This document shows positions 23,200 through 35,974 of a stretch of 64,000 bases of DNA, piece after piece (within the stretch, counting starts at the first letter, position 1; every line of letters begins with the position of its first letter). Position numbers and translations under genes: made by a program. The notes beneath the pieces are model-generated. The model saw nothing but the letters and a program-made list of their open reading frames with translations, was not told the origin of the DNA and did not search any database. The DNA is from Sciurus carolinensis (Eukaryota; Chordata; Mammalia; Rodentia; Sciuridae): contig NC_062214.1 of assembly GCF_902686445.1 (NCBI RefSeq), positions 41,177,454 to 41,241,453 on the forward strand, given 5' to 3'.

Positions 23200-24600
23200 A
23201 AGAAAAAAGCCGAACCAAACTGAAAATCAACAACTCTTCTCACATCCAGGAGAGAAGTGAGGTCACAGGGCAAGCTACTGACCCAAACTGGAGAGACAGA
23301 TGGTGGATACAGAGACTCACAACTTAACCTGGCACAGAAACCCATAGGTGGAGCCAACAGTGGTAGGAACACTTTGAACTGTAATTCAGGAATTGCTGGA
23401 GGCTCTGTATAGACTTGTATGAATGCTAAAAATGGCTGAGAGGGTGGATAATCTTAGGGGGCCATTCTCAACACTTTTGTGGGTTTTAATGCCAGTAAGC
23501 TCCACCAGGTTCTCACTGCATATGGGAAAAAAATCCATATAGCATCTGGCAGGAGGAGGAAAATGCAACCATTCTGAAATATTAACAAGAATTCTGCTCT
23601 CCTTAATAAGGCCTGTCCTCAAGGGAAACTGGCTTACCAGAACATAACCACCTTGGGTTCTACCAGAGTCCAGTTGATTGTGTGTCGGGGGGGTTGGTGG
23701 GTGGGGGTAAGGTCAGTAAGATTTACCAGACTGTGTGTGTGTGTGGGGGGAGGCCCAACTGGAGCTCACTAAAAGACCTAGACTTAACACAGTAATCTAG
23801 AATACTTCCCCACTACACACATATTACCATCACAATAGGGTTGCCATTGACAGAGGATCAAAACTGAGAACTGCAAGCCTCAGACTTCATGTAAGGAGTC
23901 TCCAAGAAAGCCCAAGGTCACAGAGGAGAGAAAAGCAAAAACACCAGAGCAAAGTTTACCACCTAGAAACACAGTTACAAACAGTTAAGCACAGCCTACA
24001 GCCTCTTTAGACAAACAAACCTCACACTACAGGTCAATCTACATTCCTTATCCTAATACATCATGCCAAGCTTTCAACACAAAATATTACCATGCTTATG
24101 CTTAAAGGCAAAAATACATGTTTTTCTTAAAGGCAAAACACAGTCTAAAATTATTCTGAAATTTAAAAAAATTAAATGAAAAAAAAAAATTGGTACTTTT
24201 GTACTTCGTCTCCCCATCCATCCCCAACAAAAGTGAGCCAGCAAAACTGAAGAAATGAAGAAACAAAAAGATTAGTGGAATGAAAGTCCTAGCAGAAGGA
24301 ACAAAATTGATTAACAAAATAAAAACACAGAATAGCATATAGAAAATACAACTGAGAAAATAATAGTACAAAATGAAATATGCTAAGGAAAACAAAAAAG
24401 GGACCCCAGAAATTTATAACTAACTAAAGTGTCTTTCAAGCACACATGCCACAGAAAGACATTCTCAAACAGACAGGAACTCTGGTAGTATACATCGAGG
24501 TGATTCTTTAAAAAACATCCTGGATAACCAAAAATATCCAATCAAGAGGCAGCACAGTATGAAGATCTCAGGAATGAGGAAAACATTGTAAATACTCACT
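23200..24600 (+). mobile_element. Probable old L1 5' UTR, sense
   Basis: Shows phrases of old mammalian L1 5' regions: GGAAACTGGCTTACCAGAAC, ACCTTGGGTTCTACCAGAGT, GCAAGCCTCAGACTTCATGT and AAGTTTACCACCTAGAAACA. No ORF1 can be read after it. Assigned from memory of the family, not by search. Confidence 0.5.
23683..23756 (+). repeat. G/GT-rich tract
   Basis: Several G runs (GGGGGGG, GGTGGGTGGGGG, then a GT repeat ending GGGGGG) in two clusters. It could form a G-quadruplex on the plus strand, which is the non-template strand opposite KIF16B sense. No known role. Confidence 0.7.
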
Positions 24601-25289
24601 ATGCGGTAATTACATAAAATTTATTAAAAAACAAATAAGAATTCTATAATTTTTGACAATGTAAAAATAATGACTTTAAAATTGAGAGATAGGAGTAAAT
24701 AAAACTAATCTTATCTCTGTCAGAAAAGTCATGATTATGAAATATAAACATATCATCTGAAAACTGGTGGCTTTATAATCTTTTAAAATGTTTTTTATAA
24801 TCTTTTTTCTTAGTCATACACATTTTAGAGGACATATCTTGTGGTGGAGAAACTTTAATTTGAAGTTCAGCAAATTCTATGGTTTTACTTAATTTTCTTT
24901 CACTCTTAAATTCAAGCAAAATTAAATTTAATGTCTATACTTATTAATAGCATATCTAGAAGGAACAAAATGTTTTAAGGTCATTTTATTCTTTTCACTT
25001 ATTCTTCTATCACTTTATATTCTTTTTTTTTATCAATTTATGCATCCAACCTTTTATCTGGGCCTATTCATTTTCTAAATGAATACTTAAAATAATGTTC
25101 ATTAAATGGTAACATTAATTATATTTAGAGAATGACTTTGGGTAATCTGCTGCTTTCTTCTTGTATTTCCTTCTATTATGTGAAATTTTTATAAATGAGC
25201 ATGCATCATTTTTATAGAAACAGTAAAAAGTGATTATTCTTTTCCCAAATTTAATGGAACAGTTAAATTAACACCATATGTCTTTTTCT

Positions 25290-25460
25290 TTAATAACCTG
25301 CGATTTGGGGCAATTGGATTCCAAGTCTCAGCAAATAGTGGTTGAATCATGTTGGGCAATGTGTAAAATCTCTCTAGTTCCTAGTTTCATTATCAGTTAA
25401 AGGGAAGAAACTGAACTGAGATGTTTTAAGTTTCCTTTCAGCTCTGAAATTCTGTAACTT
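25290..25460 (+). repeat. MIR-like fragment
   Basis: CAATGTGTAAAATCTCTCTA, then CTAGTTTCATTATCAGTTAA and AAACTGAACTGAGATG, in MIR order. Old. Confidence 0.45.
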
Positions 25461-27621
25461 GGATTCTGATGATTAAAATCTCTCAACACTGAGTTACAAG
25501 AAGCATTTTAGATACCACGGAGATATTTCACCTATTATCTTGGTTGTACTGTACTGCTTTTGAGGAGTGTATCTTACTTCCTGCAAAATCTCCATATACT
25601 CCTTTGAAGCAAGGTTCAGATGTGTGCAAGGAAAATGGAGTTTAATATAATAACAAAACATGTTACTTTTCAAGAGGTTATAGAACAGAAAAAGGACAGG
25701 CACAAAGGGGATGCAGTATTCATGAGAAAAACCTTCAAAATGGCCTCTTTTCCTGCTGTAGTCATTATCCTTAGAGCAGGAGTGGGAAATGATGCAAAGA
25801 TGCTTGAGCTCTTATGGGAAAACTGTATATTAGCGTTAAAAATGATGACTGAAGTCAAATAAATGGGATATTTGTGGGAGATATCATAAGCCTGGAGAGT
25901 GCTGGAAGAAATTTTAACAACAGCCCTATGGCCTACTTTGCATAATTATGAAATTTGATTATGCAGAGTAAAACATAGGAAACAAACAAATGGGGATTAA
26001 AATAGCACATTTTTTTTGCTCTAAGAGAAACATAATGACAAGCTTGCTCTGCAATTCAGTAAATAAAACATATTCTAGAGACAAAAGGACTGAAATAACA
26101 GCCATTAGAAAAATGAAATCAGTAATTTTGAGGTTCACTGATTTCCTATGAAATTTGTCTTTCTCTTCTTCAGTACAAGTAGAACCTAAATACTAAGTGA
26201 TTAGCCTCTAAGGTTTATGTTGAAAAATAGATAGGAAGAATTAGCAAAGAGTATGATAATCAATTCGTTACTTAAAACTAATACAATCATTTTATGTATT
26301 ATTTGTGAATCCCAAGTTTAGGAAAATGGAAGCACTGAGAATCCATTCATCTAACAAGTTCAGGAGCTACATGTACATGTATGCTTGTTAGAAATACTGT
26401 TGGCATTTCCTCTGGTGATATGGCAGTATTTCTTGATGATCCCAGAAACAGTGATATTTTCATCTACAAGTTGATTGTTCTCTGATTCCTAGTGAACTGA
26501 CACCATCCAATTTTCTTCTAAGAGTCGTCAAGCTCAGTCCTGACTTCAATGTTTATTACATTAAGAGGAGGTTGGCCAGTTTGCTGCCATCAAGACGACG
26601 GATTAAATGTAATTGAAAAGTTTGCTTACATTAGAAGCTTTTCTCTTTTAGCCAAGTTCACTTTTTAGGTTGGCCAGATCCTGTATTAAGTCCAGGTGGT
26701 CTTGAAGGCAACAGACTGCATAGGTTTTAATAAATGGCAACTTTATTACTTTGGATATAAATAACAACGGTATTAAATATAGAAAAGAAATTAAAATGAA
26801 GAACAAAAGCCTTGCTTATCTTCTAAGATTTTCAACAATTAAGTAGTTAAAACTGGATTGGAAGTCACTGAGAAAAAAAAATATGGAGAACTAATAAAGT
26901 TGTGGAGTCTTTACTAATAAAAGGAAGATATCTGACTTCTGTTAACACTTGATAAAAGTGTACTTTATTGAAATTCCTCATTTACTAGTCATTTTCTTTA
27001 CTCCAGTTTTATGATACTTGGCTACTTAACTAGCACCCAAATTTTATAGACGGGAGGAAAAAATTTTAATGTGGCACTCTAATTGGTTACATCAGCTATA
27101 ACCTGTCTTTTGCGAGTCTATATACCTACATATAAGTGGCAGTTTCTGAAACATCTGCACACTACAGGTTTGAGGCTATAAATTTCAGCCACTCCAGCTT
27201 TTGAGAAATGCAAATAATGAAAACTCATCAAAAGGCTGCCATAATTCTCACAGCTGACTAGATGGAAGCATTTTTGACTACTCAAAATTAATAGCAGCTC
27301 CCAAGGCCTTATAAGAACAGCTGTCACTGAGAAATATACTCACAAACAAATAAGCAATTCTCTTCCAAGTTTGATTTGTTAGAGGCATGAAGCAGCAATT
27401 GTTAAGGACAACCAAGATGGGTTATTAAGAAGCAATGAGCTACCTTAAGACCATCAGAGGTCTAAAGTCCATGCCACACAATACTTGTGAGCCACCTGCT
27501 CTCTGCCTTTCTCAGGACTTGTCACATACTACGCTGTCATGAAATATGTGCTGTATGAAGAAGCAATGCAGGAATCTTTGTTGGTGGTCCAGAGAAGCCA
27601 ATAATTAAAACTAGGACAATA

Positions 27622-28062
27622 TTATGGTCTGGATGTGAGGTGTGCCCCAAAAGCTCACATGTGAGAAAATTCAAGAAGGTTCAGAGGAGAAATGACTGGG
27701 CTGTAAGTCCTTTAACCCAATCAGTGATTTAATCCCTTGATAGGGATTAACTGAGTGGTGACTGAAGTGGTAGGGTGTGACTGGTGGAGGTGGGAATTGG
27801 AGGAAGGCTTTGGGTATATATTTGTATCTGGCAATTGGATCTCTCTCTGCTTCCTGGTTATGATATGAGCTACTTCCCTCTGCCATACTCTCCTACCATA
27901 ATATGATGTTCAGCCTCACCTTGAGCCCCAAGGAATGGAGCTGGCCTTTTATGGACTAAGACCTCCGAAACTGTGAGCCCTCAAATAAAGCTTTTCTCCT
28001 TTACAATTGTGCTGGTCAGGTCCTTTAGTCCCAGCAGCAAAAAAGCTGAATAAAACAGACAC
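27622..28062 (+). mobile_element. MaLR-like LTR, nearly full length
   Basis: Starts TATGGTCTGGATGTGAGGTG. It continues with CCCAAAAGCTCACATGTGAG, TTGATAGGGATTAACTGAGT and GGGTATATATTTGTATCTGG, then TATGGACTAAGACCTCCGAA, the CAAATAAAGC polyadenylation-signal segment and AAAGCTGAATAAAACAG. It shares this layout with the copy at 42.7 kb. Non-coding solo element. Confidence 0.75.
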
Positions 28063-28619
28063 ATCTTTAATGGAAGATGCTGTCCTCTTGTCACTGAAGT
28101 ACTAAAACTTGGAATCGTTCTAGGTATAAAATCATACTTGGAAATGTAGTTAGGACTGCATCAATTTCCAGTTATATTTGTATAAAGATTGTAGCTTTTC
28201 CACATGAAGTTCTCATTCTTCCCAAAACCAGTGTCAATTTCATTCAGGCAAGAGCCAGTGAAAATAGATCTGAGAACATTCATGTATGCAGCAACAATTT
28301 TTGAAAGTAAGAACATCCAGATCTGTGAATATTAAATATTGCAATTTTAAGAATATGAAGTTGAACCAACGCAAAGGCTTGTATTTTTCATCTCTTAGTA
28401 TGATGCTAATTGTCTCTTTCAGGAACTAAGGCATGCCAGAAACTTGTCATTATAATTACATTCAATAGAAGAAAAACAATTTCTGGTAGTCTAGTTAACA
28501 TCCATGGGGACTTGCTATGCAACTGATTTTTATAGGGAATGGATTTTCTCATCTTTGATCTCATCTAGAGCATTCTGTATATTTCCCCTTCTAGAATGAA
28601 TGCTGTCATGAAGAACACT

Positions 28620-28790
28620 GTTAGACAAAGAATGTGGGGCCAGGAATCAGGAGACATGAATCTTGCCCATTCCAAGGTCTTAGAGTGACCTTGGAGAAAA
28701 CTCTCTTTAGGTGTTTGATCTTTCTTGTCTAAAATGAAAAACTGGACTACTCATTAAGTCATCAAGGCCCCTTGGCAGGTGGACATTTTT
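28620..28790 (+). repeat. MIR SINE fragment
   Basis: CCAGGAATCAGGAGACATGA, AGAGTGACCTTGGAGAAAAC and GTCTAAAATGAAAAACTGGA follow the MIR core. Confidence 0.65.
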
Positions 28791-29049
28791 ACTGTGGATT
28801 CCAAGTCCACTGCTATACAAGTATCCATGCTTGTTGCAAAGAAGAATGTGATATAAGTCTATGTCTTCGGTAATTGAAGAGACATTTCTTCTTCATTGTT
28901 CAGGTCTGAATGAGTCTGTTATTAATGTTGACAAGATTCAAGACTATCTGTCACTGTATATCACTTCTTTGATTTAATGATCTATAATAATGAAAAAGCA
29001 ACTAATGTTCCCAAAGTGAATGAAAGAGAAAGGACAAGAAATATCTTAA

Positions 29050-29182
29050 TCAGTGGTCCAGGGAGCATCATTGTTGGGGGATGCTCAATAGTCCTGGGAC
29101 CCACCTCAGATTTACTGAAGCACAATTTCCTAGTTGAGGGCCTGAGTTGACATATTTTGGAAAGGCTTCCAAGGTAATTCAA
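29050..29182 (+). repeat. MER5-like DNA transposon fragment
   Basis: GTGGTCCAGGGAGCATCATT and GGGACCCACCTCAGATTTAC match the layout of MER5 (hAT-Charlie) elements. No terminal repeat pair is clear. Confidence 0.45.
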
Positions 29183-30202
29183 TACTCTTTACTCCTTTAC
29201 CCACCCTTGAAAGTAGTGATTTAAATACTGTTTATCTACCAGGTGGAGAGAATAGTGTAATACAAACCACAAAGTGAAAAACCTGGGCCTCTGATAACAT
29301 ACCAGGTCAGAAAGCTGGAGGCCTTCTATTTTGCCTACATAGTTATTTGCTATTAAAAAATTCAAAGAAGCTGAAAGCTTGGTGTGACTAAATTTATCTA
29401 AGGCTCACTGGATGCTGCCTATGGCTATGGTTGGTATCGTTGTAATTTGGGTGGTGAGCAGATTTGCAATTTTTATATTAAATTTGGAATGCTAGTTATA
29501 AAACAGTCTAGAATACATTTCAATGTTAGATGGTAAATAGTTATCAAAGACAAATATGAAGCCAGTAGCCAGTTTCTTTTCCTGTCTTTCTTTGGTGCTA
29601 CATTGGGGAAATCGCTTGGAGAATACAGAAGGTGATAAATGGTTCCATCAGCATGAACTGAAAGTCCACATACAAATTAAATAACCTCTTGCCTAATTGT
29701 TTCCTTCCCTCCCATTGGTATTTACGGGGCACCCAGAGAATGCCAGAACAATTGCTCCAACACAGTAGTCTTCCATTTTCACTCAAAGTCTCTCAAAATA
29801 TTTCTCTAACTCAGCTTTACAGGGAGAAGGAAGCCCCTTTAGGGATGCATCTGACTGAGGCTAATTGTGTTTGACATTTGGATACTCTAGTGACTGATTT
29901 TTTTCACAAACTGTGATGACTTAGTTATGATATATAGGCAGGCAGCGTGGCCTATTCAATGTAATGTATATTCTCACCAGGCATGGACATTAAAAGTTCC
30001 CTTAACACTTGTTTTGACTACATTTTACTAGACTAAATGCCCCATTTTCATTGTTCATTCTTTGGCTTCTAAGCAGACCAACACAAAATTGCTTCAGAAT
30101 CACTTCTAGCCAAGAACATTATAAAAAAGGTCCTCAATGATTAATTCCAATTAACCCCTTTCACTATGAGAATAGTCTTCTAAGAAGTTAGGCACTGGTC
30201 TT

Positions 30203-30535
30203 GGCCTACTCCTGTAACTATAACAAAATACCTTAGACTGAGTAATTTATGAATAAAAGAACTTTATTGCTCACAGTTCTTGAGGCTGAAAAGTCCAAGA
30301 TAAAGGGGAAATCAAATCAGGTGCCTGCCACCTTCTGTGTCCTTATACAGTGCTAGAGGGGAGATAAGCTCTCTCAGTTACCTTGTATTAGGGCACTAAT
30401 CCCTTTGATCAGAGCTTCACCCTCAGGATCTAATCACCTTCTAAAGTCCCTACTTTAATAGCAATAAATTTGGAATTAGATATTCAGACATAAACTTTGG
30501 AGATACACAAACATTTAGTCCATAGTAATTTCCAT
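30203..30535 (-). mobile_element. MST/MLT-type MaLR LTR, antisense
   Basis: AAAATACCTTAGACTGAGTA and TTTATTGCTCACAGTTCTTG are the reverse complement of the 3' end of MST-type LTRs. They are followed by GGGCACTAATCCCTTTGATC and GATCTAATCACCTTCTAAAG, and by the far end AACATTTAGTCCATAGTA. Some internal sequence is lost. Confidence 0.75.
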
Positions 30536-31059
30536 GAGGTTTAGCACTCAGAAGGGAGAACTCTTTATTAAATGTACTAAAATAAAGTTCTTTCAAAAAT
30601 TAGTGGTTGGCATCACTGAACTTCCGAGAAGAGTAGCTCTTTCAAAGAGCCTCTGACTTTCCTGTCCCAAGTCTTATAACTTTCTTAAATACATTCAGAG
30701 ACTATAAGACCAGTTATCCAAAAGCCACAGGGGGATACTAGGTCTTTACTATTGATTTTAATGGTTAAAAAAGGAATGTGGTTTTAAAAATTTTCCTTTT
30801 TCTCTTCAACTTCTAGATAGGCTAGGTTTCTGTATGGAAGACTCTCAGACACGGTGATCTGGATTCACCAGTAAACTTCATGCATATTAGACATAAACAG
30901 TAACTCTACCTCCTCTTCAAAGAAACAAAAAGGAAACACTTAACAGGGTTTTGTTCCTGAGAACCAAAACTTGATTGATATTTAAAAGGCTTACACTCAT
31001 TTTAATGGAGTCAAAAAATACATGGTTTTCATACAGAAAAAAGAACACTGCAGAAAAGG

Positions 31060-31250
31060 TCTGCGTGATAAAATTTCAAAGACATGCTAATCTGGCAGAT
31101 GCTGCACAATACTTGATAGTTACTTTCGATAACTCATTTTATCTAAGGCTCTCACAATCTTTTACAAACTGGCTGTGGCATTATCATTTTACAGATGTGG
31201 AATTTGAAAACACAGGATTTAATTTGATTAAGATTCCATAGGAGGTCAAT
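31060..31250 (-). repeat. MIR-like fragment
   Basis: GGCATTATCATTTTACAGAT with GTGGAATTTGAAAACACAGG resembles the antisense MIR core. It lies in a short open frame with no other support. Confidence 0.4.
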
Positions 31251-32327
31251 GAAAGGGAGCAGAGAATGAAAACCAGAAGGAGCTATTGTCTTGCATAGTA
31301 CATGTCAGTACATTAAGAGGAAAAATTAATTTGAAATAAAAGGGGAAGCCTATTTGGAATCTGGAAGAAACTGCTAAGGTTAAGAAAAATGAATAACTAA
31401 AAATAAAACAATAATTTTAACCACCGGAATAATGTAGCATCTCCAGTGGGAAGTGCTCAGTGCACTCACACAGCACACCTGAAAACAGAACGGGTGTGCA
31501 CTTGCAAACAAGCTAAGACTGTGAGCAGCTGATCTGTTCTTCTGCATAGAGGGTAAAGAACTTAGTTTTCATTTTTCCTTCACAACATTTTGTCACTGTA
31601 CAATAAAAAACAGATTACAGTTTTCTTAGTTTTCTGCTTTTTCCTTGTCCTCCACCCCTGACTTACAGTTTTATAAAAGTCAGGGGATTCTTGCCTTGCA
31701 ATTCATTAACTCATTTTGCTTGTAATAACCCTAAGTTCCTTCTATTTTCTTGAGAGACATATATTATGTGATGGACAGCTCCTTATAGTTTTAACTGGTC
31801 TGCGACCCAAGTGTACATAAAGCATCCCTGAGGGGTCATCAGCTGACCAGCATTGTTCTTTTATGGAAAAATTATAGCAAATAATGAACTACAGGAATTT
31901 GAGCAAACAGGGAAATTAGGAGACCAGTGTGATGGGCTGACAGATCTGGCTCCATGGGGATGTTAAAGGCCAGACTATGGGGGAAATGACTGGACAGACT
32001 CCATTTTGCTCTGAGACTCCATGTTATGTAGGAAATAAGCTTCTCCCATGGGAACACCCCACCTCTGTACCCATCATCAGTTGCTTAGCATGATATGGTT
32101 AGCAATACAAAATAACAATTCTTATGTAAAGAAAAATTGCTCTCTTTTGAATCCTATTGCTCCTAAACAATGTACCATGTGAATGGTGATTATGTGGATG
32201 TTAGTAACCATTCTTTAGTTTGTACCTAGGTAAGGGTCATTTTGACCCACTTCTCCCTCTGTTGATCTCATGGTGTTAGTTTGTAATTTCAAATCATAGC
32301 AACACTTATGATTGATGTGATTTTTGG

Positions 32328-32333
32328 TATAAG
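32328..32333 (+). promoter_or_regulatory. TATA-like box of the solo LTR
   Basis: TATAAG at the expected distance upstream of the LTR polyadenylation signal. Activity not inferable. Confidence 0.45.
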
Positions 32334-32415
32334 AACCCCTACCAACTCTATGGTTGCTGTTGTTCTCCCAATAGCCTTATTTTGGGGCACTGTGTGACAG
32401 TCAGCTGGCTGGCTT

Positions 32416-32421
32416 AATAAA
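32416..32421 (+). terminator. AATAAA polyadenylation signal of the solo LTR
   Basis: Exact AATAAA within the LTR, about 60 bases before its 3' end. Confidence 0.6.
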
Positions 32422-32679
32422 GACTCTCAAATTTGGACTTCTCAGTGGTGATTGGTCTATTCTTAAGTTGTGCCCCATAACACCAGTTGAATGGTGGTTA
32501 AGGAATTCTTAAAACCTTCTCCCAAGGGTGATGATCTTCAGGGCTCATAGTCGACCTACCTCCTGTGTATTCCTTCCTGTTCTTGGATTTTCATAAATTA
32601 AGTCTTTAAGAACATTTGAGCAATTATCAGTTTTGGTTTGTTTTTTATTTTTTCACAGAGAAATTTTCCAATCAGAAGA

Positions 32680-32815
32680 TATGTAAGCATGTTCAAGAAT
32701 GTTCAGAGAAATTATTTCCAACAGCAAAAAACTGGAAACTGCCCAAATGTCTAACAAGAGGATTCTGGAAACTCGATAAGGTGAAATGTCAGTTTTGTTA
32801 CTAGGCAATGCTGCT
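32680..32815 (+). repeat. Old L1 fragment, sense
   Basis: GCATGTTCAAGAATGTTCAG, then GCAAAAAACTGGAAACTGCC and CAAATGTCTAACAAGAGGAT: the standard L1 ORF2 end wording, shortened. Confidence 0.65.
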
Positions 32816-34969
32816 TATGGTAAAGATGATCTCCCCACCACCTCTTGATAAAGTACTTCTGGACAGGAGGAATGGCAGCTATATGGTAGGAAGCCTAACT
32901 GTTGCTGAGGTGACCAATAATTTCATGTGCCTCTTGTAGAGACTGCAGATTCTGCCAGTGGAGATGTTATACTCCACTGGTAACAGGGCTGGTTCCCTGT
33001 GGCATGGGATTCAAAGCTAGAGAAGTTCTTGAACCTGCCCAGGTGGGTCTCCTCTCCATGCATCTAAGCTATTACCTGGGAGAGGTGGGGCAAAGGCTCC
33101 TGGACAGCTGTGTAGAATGTGGCAGAATGCTGGGAGGCCCACACCAAGCCTCTGCCCTGTTGGCAAGCAGTGGTTCCTGTCCTGTATCCTTTTTAGGGAA
33201 CTTGATACAAAGTGTGACCTATAGAAAGCATCTGCTTCTGAATTTATAGTTGGATTCAGGAAGATCTACTGGTAGGCATTACGAACAGTATCTCTGAAAA
33301 CTAGATTAAGACTAACTTTCACAGTCCCTAGATATATCTTTGAATAATGTCAATCTTTTATCATGAACATGTAATCTATTTGGGGGAAAAAAAGATTACT
33401 GAAAGAAAAAAAAAGAATCACCATAAAAGGAACTATCACATCAAACTATTTTAGAGAATATCCTCTGGGAGAACATGGCTAAACTCCAAAAGAAAATGTG
33501 AAAGAACAGGATATAATTTTAGACAAAGTTGCAAAAGATTACAAAGATGACAAAAACCAAAGTTTCAAGGTGACAAAAGATTCTCCACCTTGGCATACAT
33601 ATTATAGATTCTTTATATTTTGAATTTCACTGTGCTCTTCAATATTTTTCCAACTTGATCTAAAATCTGGATCCCTGTATGACTAGGAAAATTTAATACA
33701 TATCATTTTTTAAAAACACGTTATCAAACATTTTGTTACCCTTGCTATAAAGAGAATAAGAATAGTTTTCTACTTTCACAGAAATAATGAGCCTGATCTG
33801 GTGAAGGACTTAGGTAAAGAAATGATGTTCCACCTAGCTATCAAACAGTTGTCTGTGGGAGGAAATTTTCAGGATCCTTTTGAATCAACCCTTTGGCTTT
33901 CCTGAACAGGTTATGTCTTTAACAAGTAAGTGATTTCTAGGATGTCCTAAGGCCAAATACACTATTTGAAAGTAGTTGATTACTTCAAGATTAACATTAC
34001 AGACTGAGATGGTAATGATATGAACACTAATGACAGCAATAAAACTTGCAAATTCCCAATAAGCACCTTATTGATCTCAAGACCCAACATACACTTAGCA
34101 AGCAAAATAATGTGTATCTGAGCTGCACAAAAGAAACTCCAATTTTACAAATATACGAATGGTATTCAACTTTGTATTTCAACTTCCTTTGGAAAATGTT
34201 AAATACACAATGTTGTTCTCCTTTGAAATGTTTCATCTAGATCTAGAATAACATGCTACTATGTTTTTATAGATCATGTGCATTTTAAAACCAAATTTTA
34301 ATATCATTGTTGGTTTAGAAATGGGAAATGGAGTCAAACTGGTTTTCAAAACTGGCTTCCACAAACGGTTATGTTCCACGCACAGGCATGTTATTCACTT
34401 CTCACTCTTAGCTGGCAATGGCCCCTATATTCACAGTGCTGTCAAAAGTATCATGAGATACTAACTAAGCACTGTACTAGGCACATGGTATGCACTCAGG
34501 AAAGGGTGAGGAAATGGGTCACAGTCATGGCAATCGAAAGGCAATATGCCATCAGCACAGTTCCCCAGGGCTTGAAACCAGCATGCCTCCTTTCAACACA
34601 CAGTGTTTGTTTTAGGAGCTTACTACATGGTTTCAAGTCACTGATCACTTATCTCTTCTCTTTGAAATAATATGCACACGTGTGTCTCAGTTCTTTTACA
34701 TAACTAATTTTTTCCCTTATGATGAAGTAATTATAAGTTACAAATTTGAACTCAACATGGAAAAGCAATTTCCATTCTTGGTTACTATTTCAATTCTGAG
34801 TATGTCTTCAGGAAAAGGGACTCCTGTGAGCAGAAGTTATGAATATAATGGTTTGAACACTGAAACTTGGCTAAAAATCGAGACAAAAATAAAGGAATTT
34901 TTCTCACTTATTGGTGATCTAAACAATGACTTCTGAGAGGAAGTTCATAATATCTTTTCCCCTTAATCT

Positions 34970-35595
34970 ATGGATATACATCCTTCATCTTTCTTGGTAC
35001 TTCCAAATCAGTGTTTAAAATCTTCCTCAAATTCAATGTCTAAAATAGAGTTCTAGATTTAAGCTCTTCACTAGCCCAACAATCGGTGTCTATATGGTCA
35101 TTAAAAAGGTCTTTTAAAAGTAAAAATTGGCTCACTTTCTTACTTGAACACCTTGCAGTGGCTTCCCATGCACTAAGAATATGGTTCAAGGTCTACTTCA
35201 TAGGCCTCTACCTAGCCCTCTGCCTCATTCCTACCACTCTTGACACTTTTCGCAGGCATTTTTTTCCTAAAACACACCAAACTTGCCCCCACCACCAGGG
35301 GCCTTTGCATTTACTGTTACTTCTACTTTAAAGGTGTTCACCTCTAGATTTTCATGCTTGGCTCCATCTCAACATTCAGGTTTCAGCTCAAACCTCACTT
35401 ATTCAGACAGGTCAGCTTAGCTGGCCCCCTCAAAAGTAGCCTACACAATTTCTATAAGGCACTTAATATATCTGAAATTGCTTTATTGGTTTATTCTCTC
35501 TACTTCATGAGAGACCAGCATGTGGCTCTTATTCACAACTATATACACAGTGCAAAGTTGCTCAATCCACACTTGTGAGTGAATAAATGAAGCCA
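34970..35595 (+). repeat. L2 LINE, 3' part, sense
   Basis: CCTTGCAGTGGCTTCCCATG, GGTCTACTTCATAGGCC, GGGGCCTTTGCATTTACTGT and the L2-like tail GTGAGTGAATAAATGA appear in consensus order. Confidence 0.8.
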
Positions 35596-35917
35596 GTTTG
35601 ATTTTCTTCATTTGATGGTTGCTTAATTTTTAAAAATATGTTTGTAATACACATTTTACTCCTTAAAAAAATTGTACATATGCAATAATCTCTTCATTAA
35701 TGTTGCCTAGTACCAAGAAATCACTTTGATTTTCAGATCCACTCTCTTTTGTTTTTCTCCTAGTCATCATTTTTTATTTCCTTTCAAAATTTTTTCTTAT
35801 GGATACAAAGACACAATTTAAAACATTTGGCTCTTTACAATTTGTAAAAACTGAAACATAGTACTCTTTAGAATACATAATTATATATTGCATATATACA
35901 AATATATTATGATCTTT

Positions 35918-35974
35918 TTGTTTTTGGTGGTGGTGCTGGGGATTGAACCCAGGACTTCACATATGCTAAGCTCA
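35918..35974 (-). mobile_element. ID SINE fragment, antisense
   Basis: GGTGCTGGGGATTGAACCCA then GGACTTCACATATGCTAAGC is the reverse complement of the ID 3' half. The 5' half is missing. Confidence 0.8.

Larger units (their letters stand above)
31928..32482 (+). mobile_element. Solo LTR of a class I (ERV1-like) endogenous retrovirus, complete
   Basis: 555-bp LTR beginning TGTGATGGGC and ending CCCCATAACA. These ends are inverted repeats at 8 of 10 positions and start and end with TG...CA. It is flanked on both sides by CCAG (31924-31927 and 32483-32486), a 4-bp target duplication as gammaretrovirus-like integrases make. A TATA-like TATAAG lies at 32328 and an AATAAA polyadenylation signal at 32416, about 90 bp apart, giving a plausible U3-R-U5 layout. 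No gag, pol or env sequence is present, so it is the product of recombination between two LTRs. It lies opposite to KIF16B. Confidence 0.88.
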
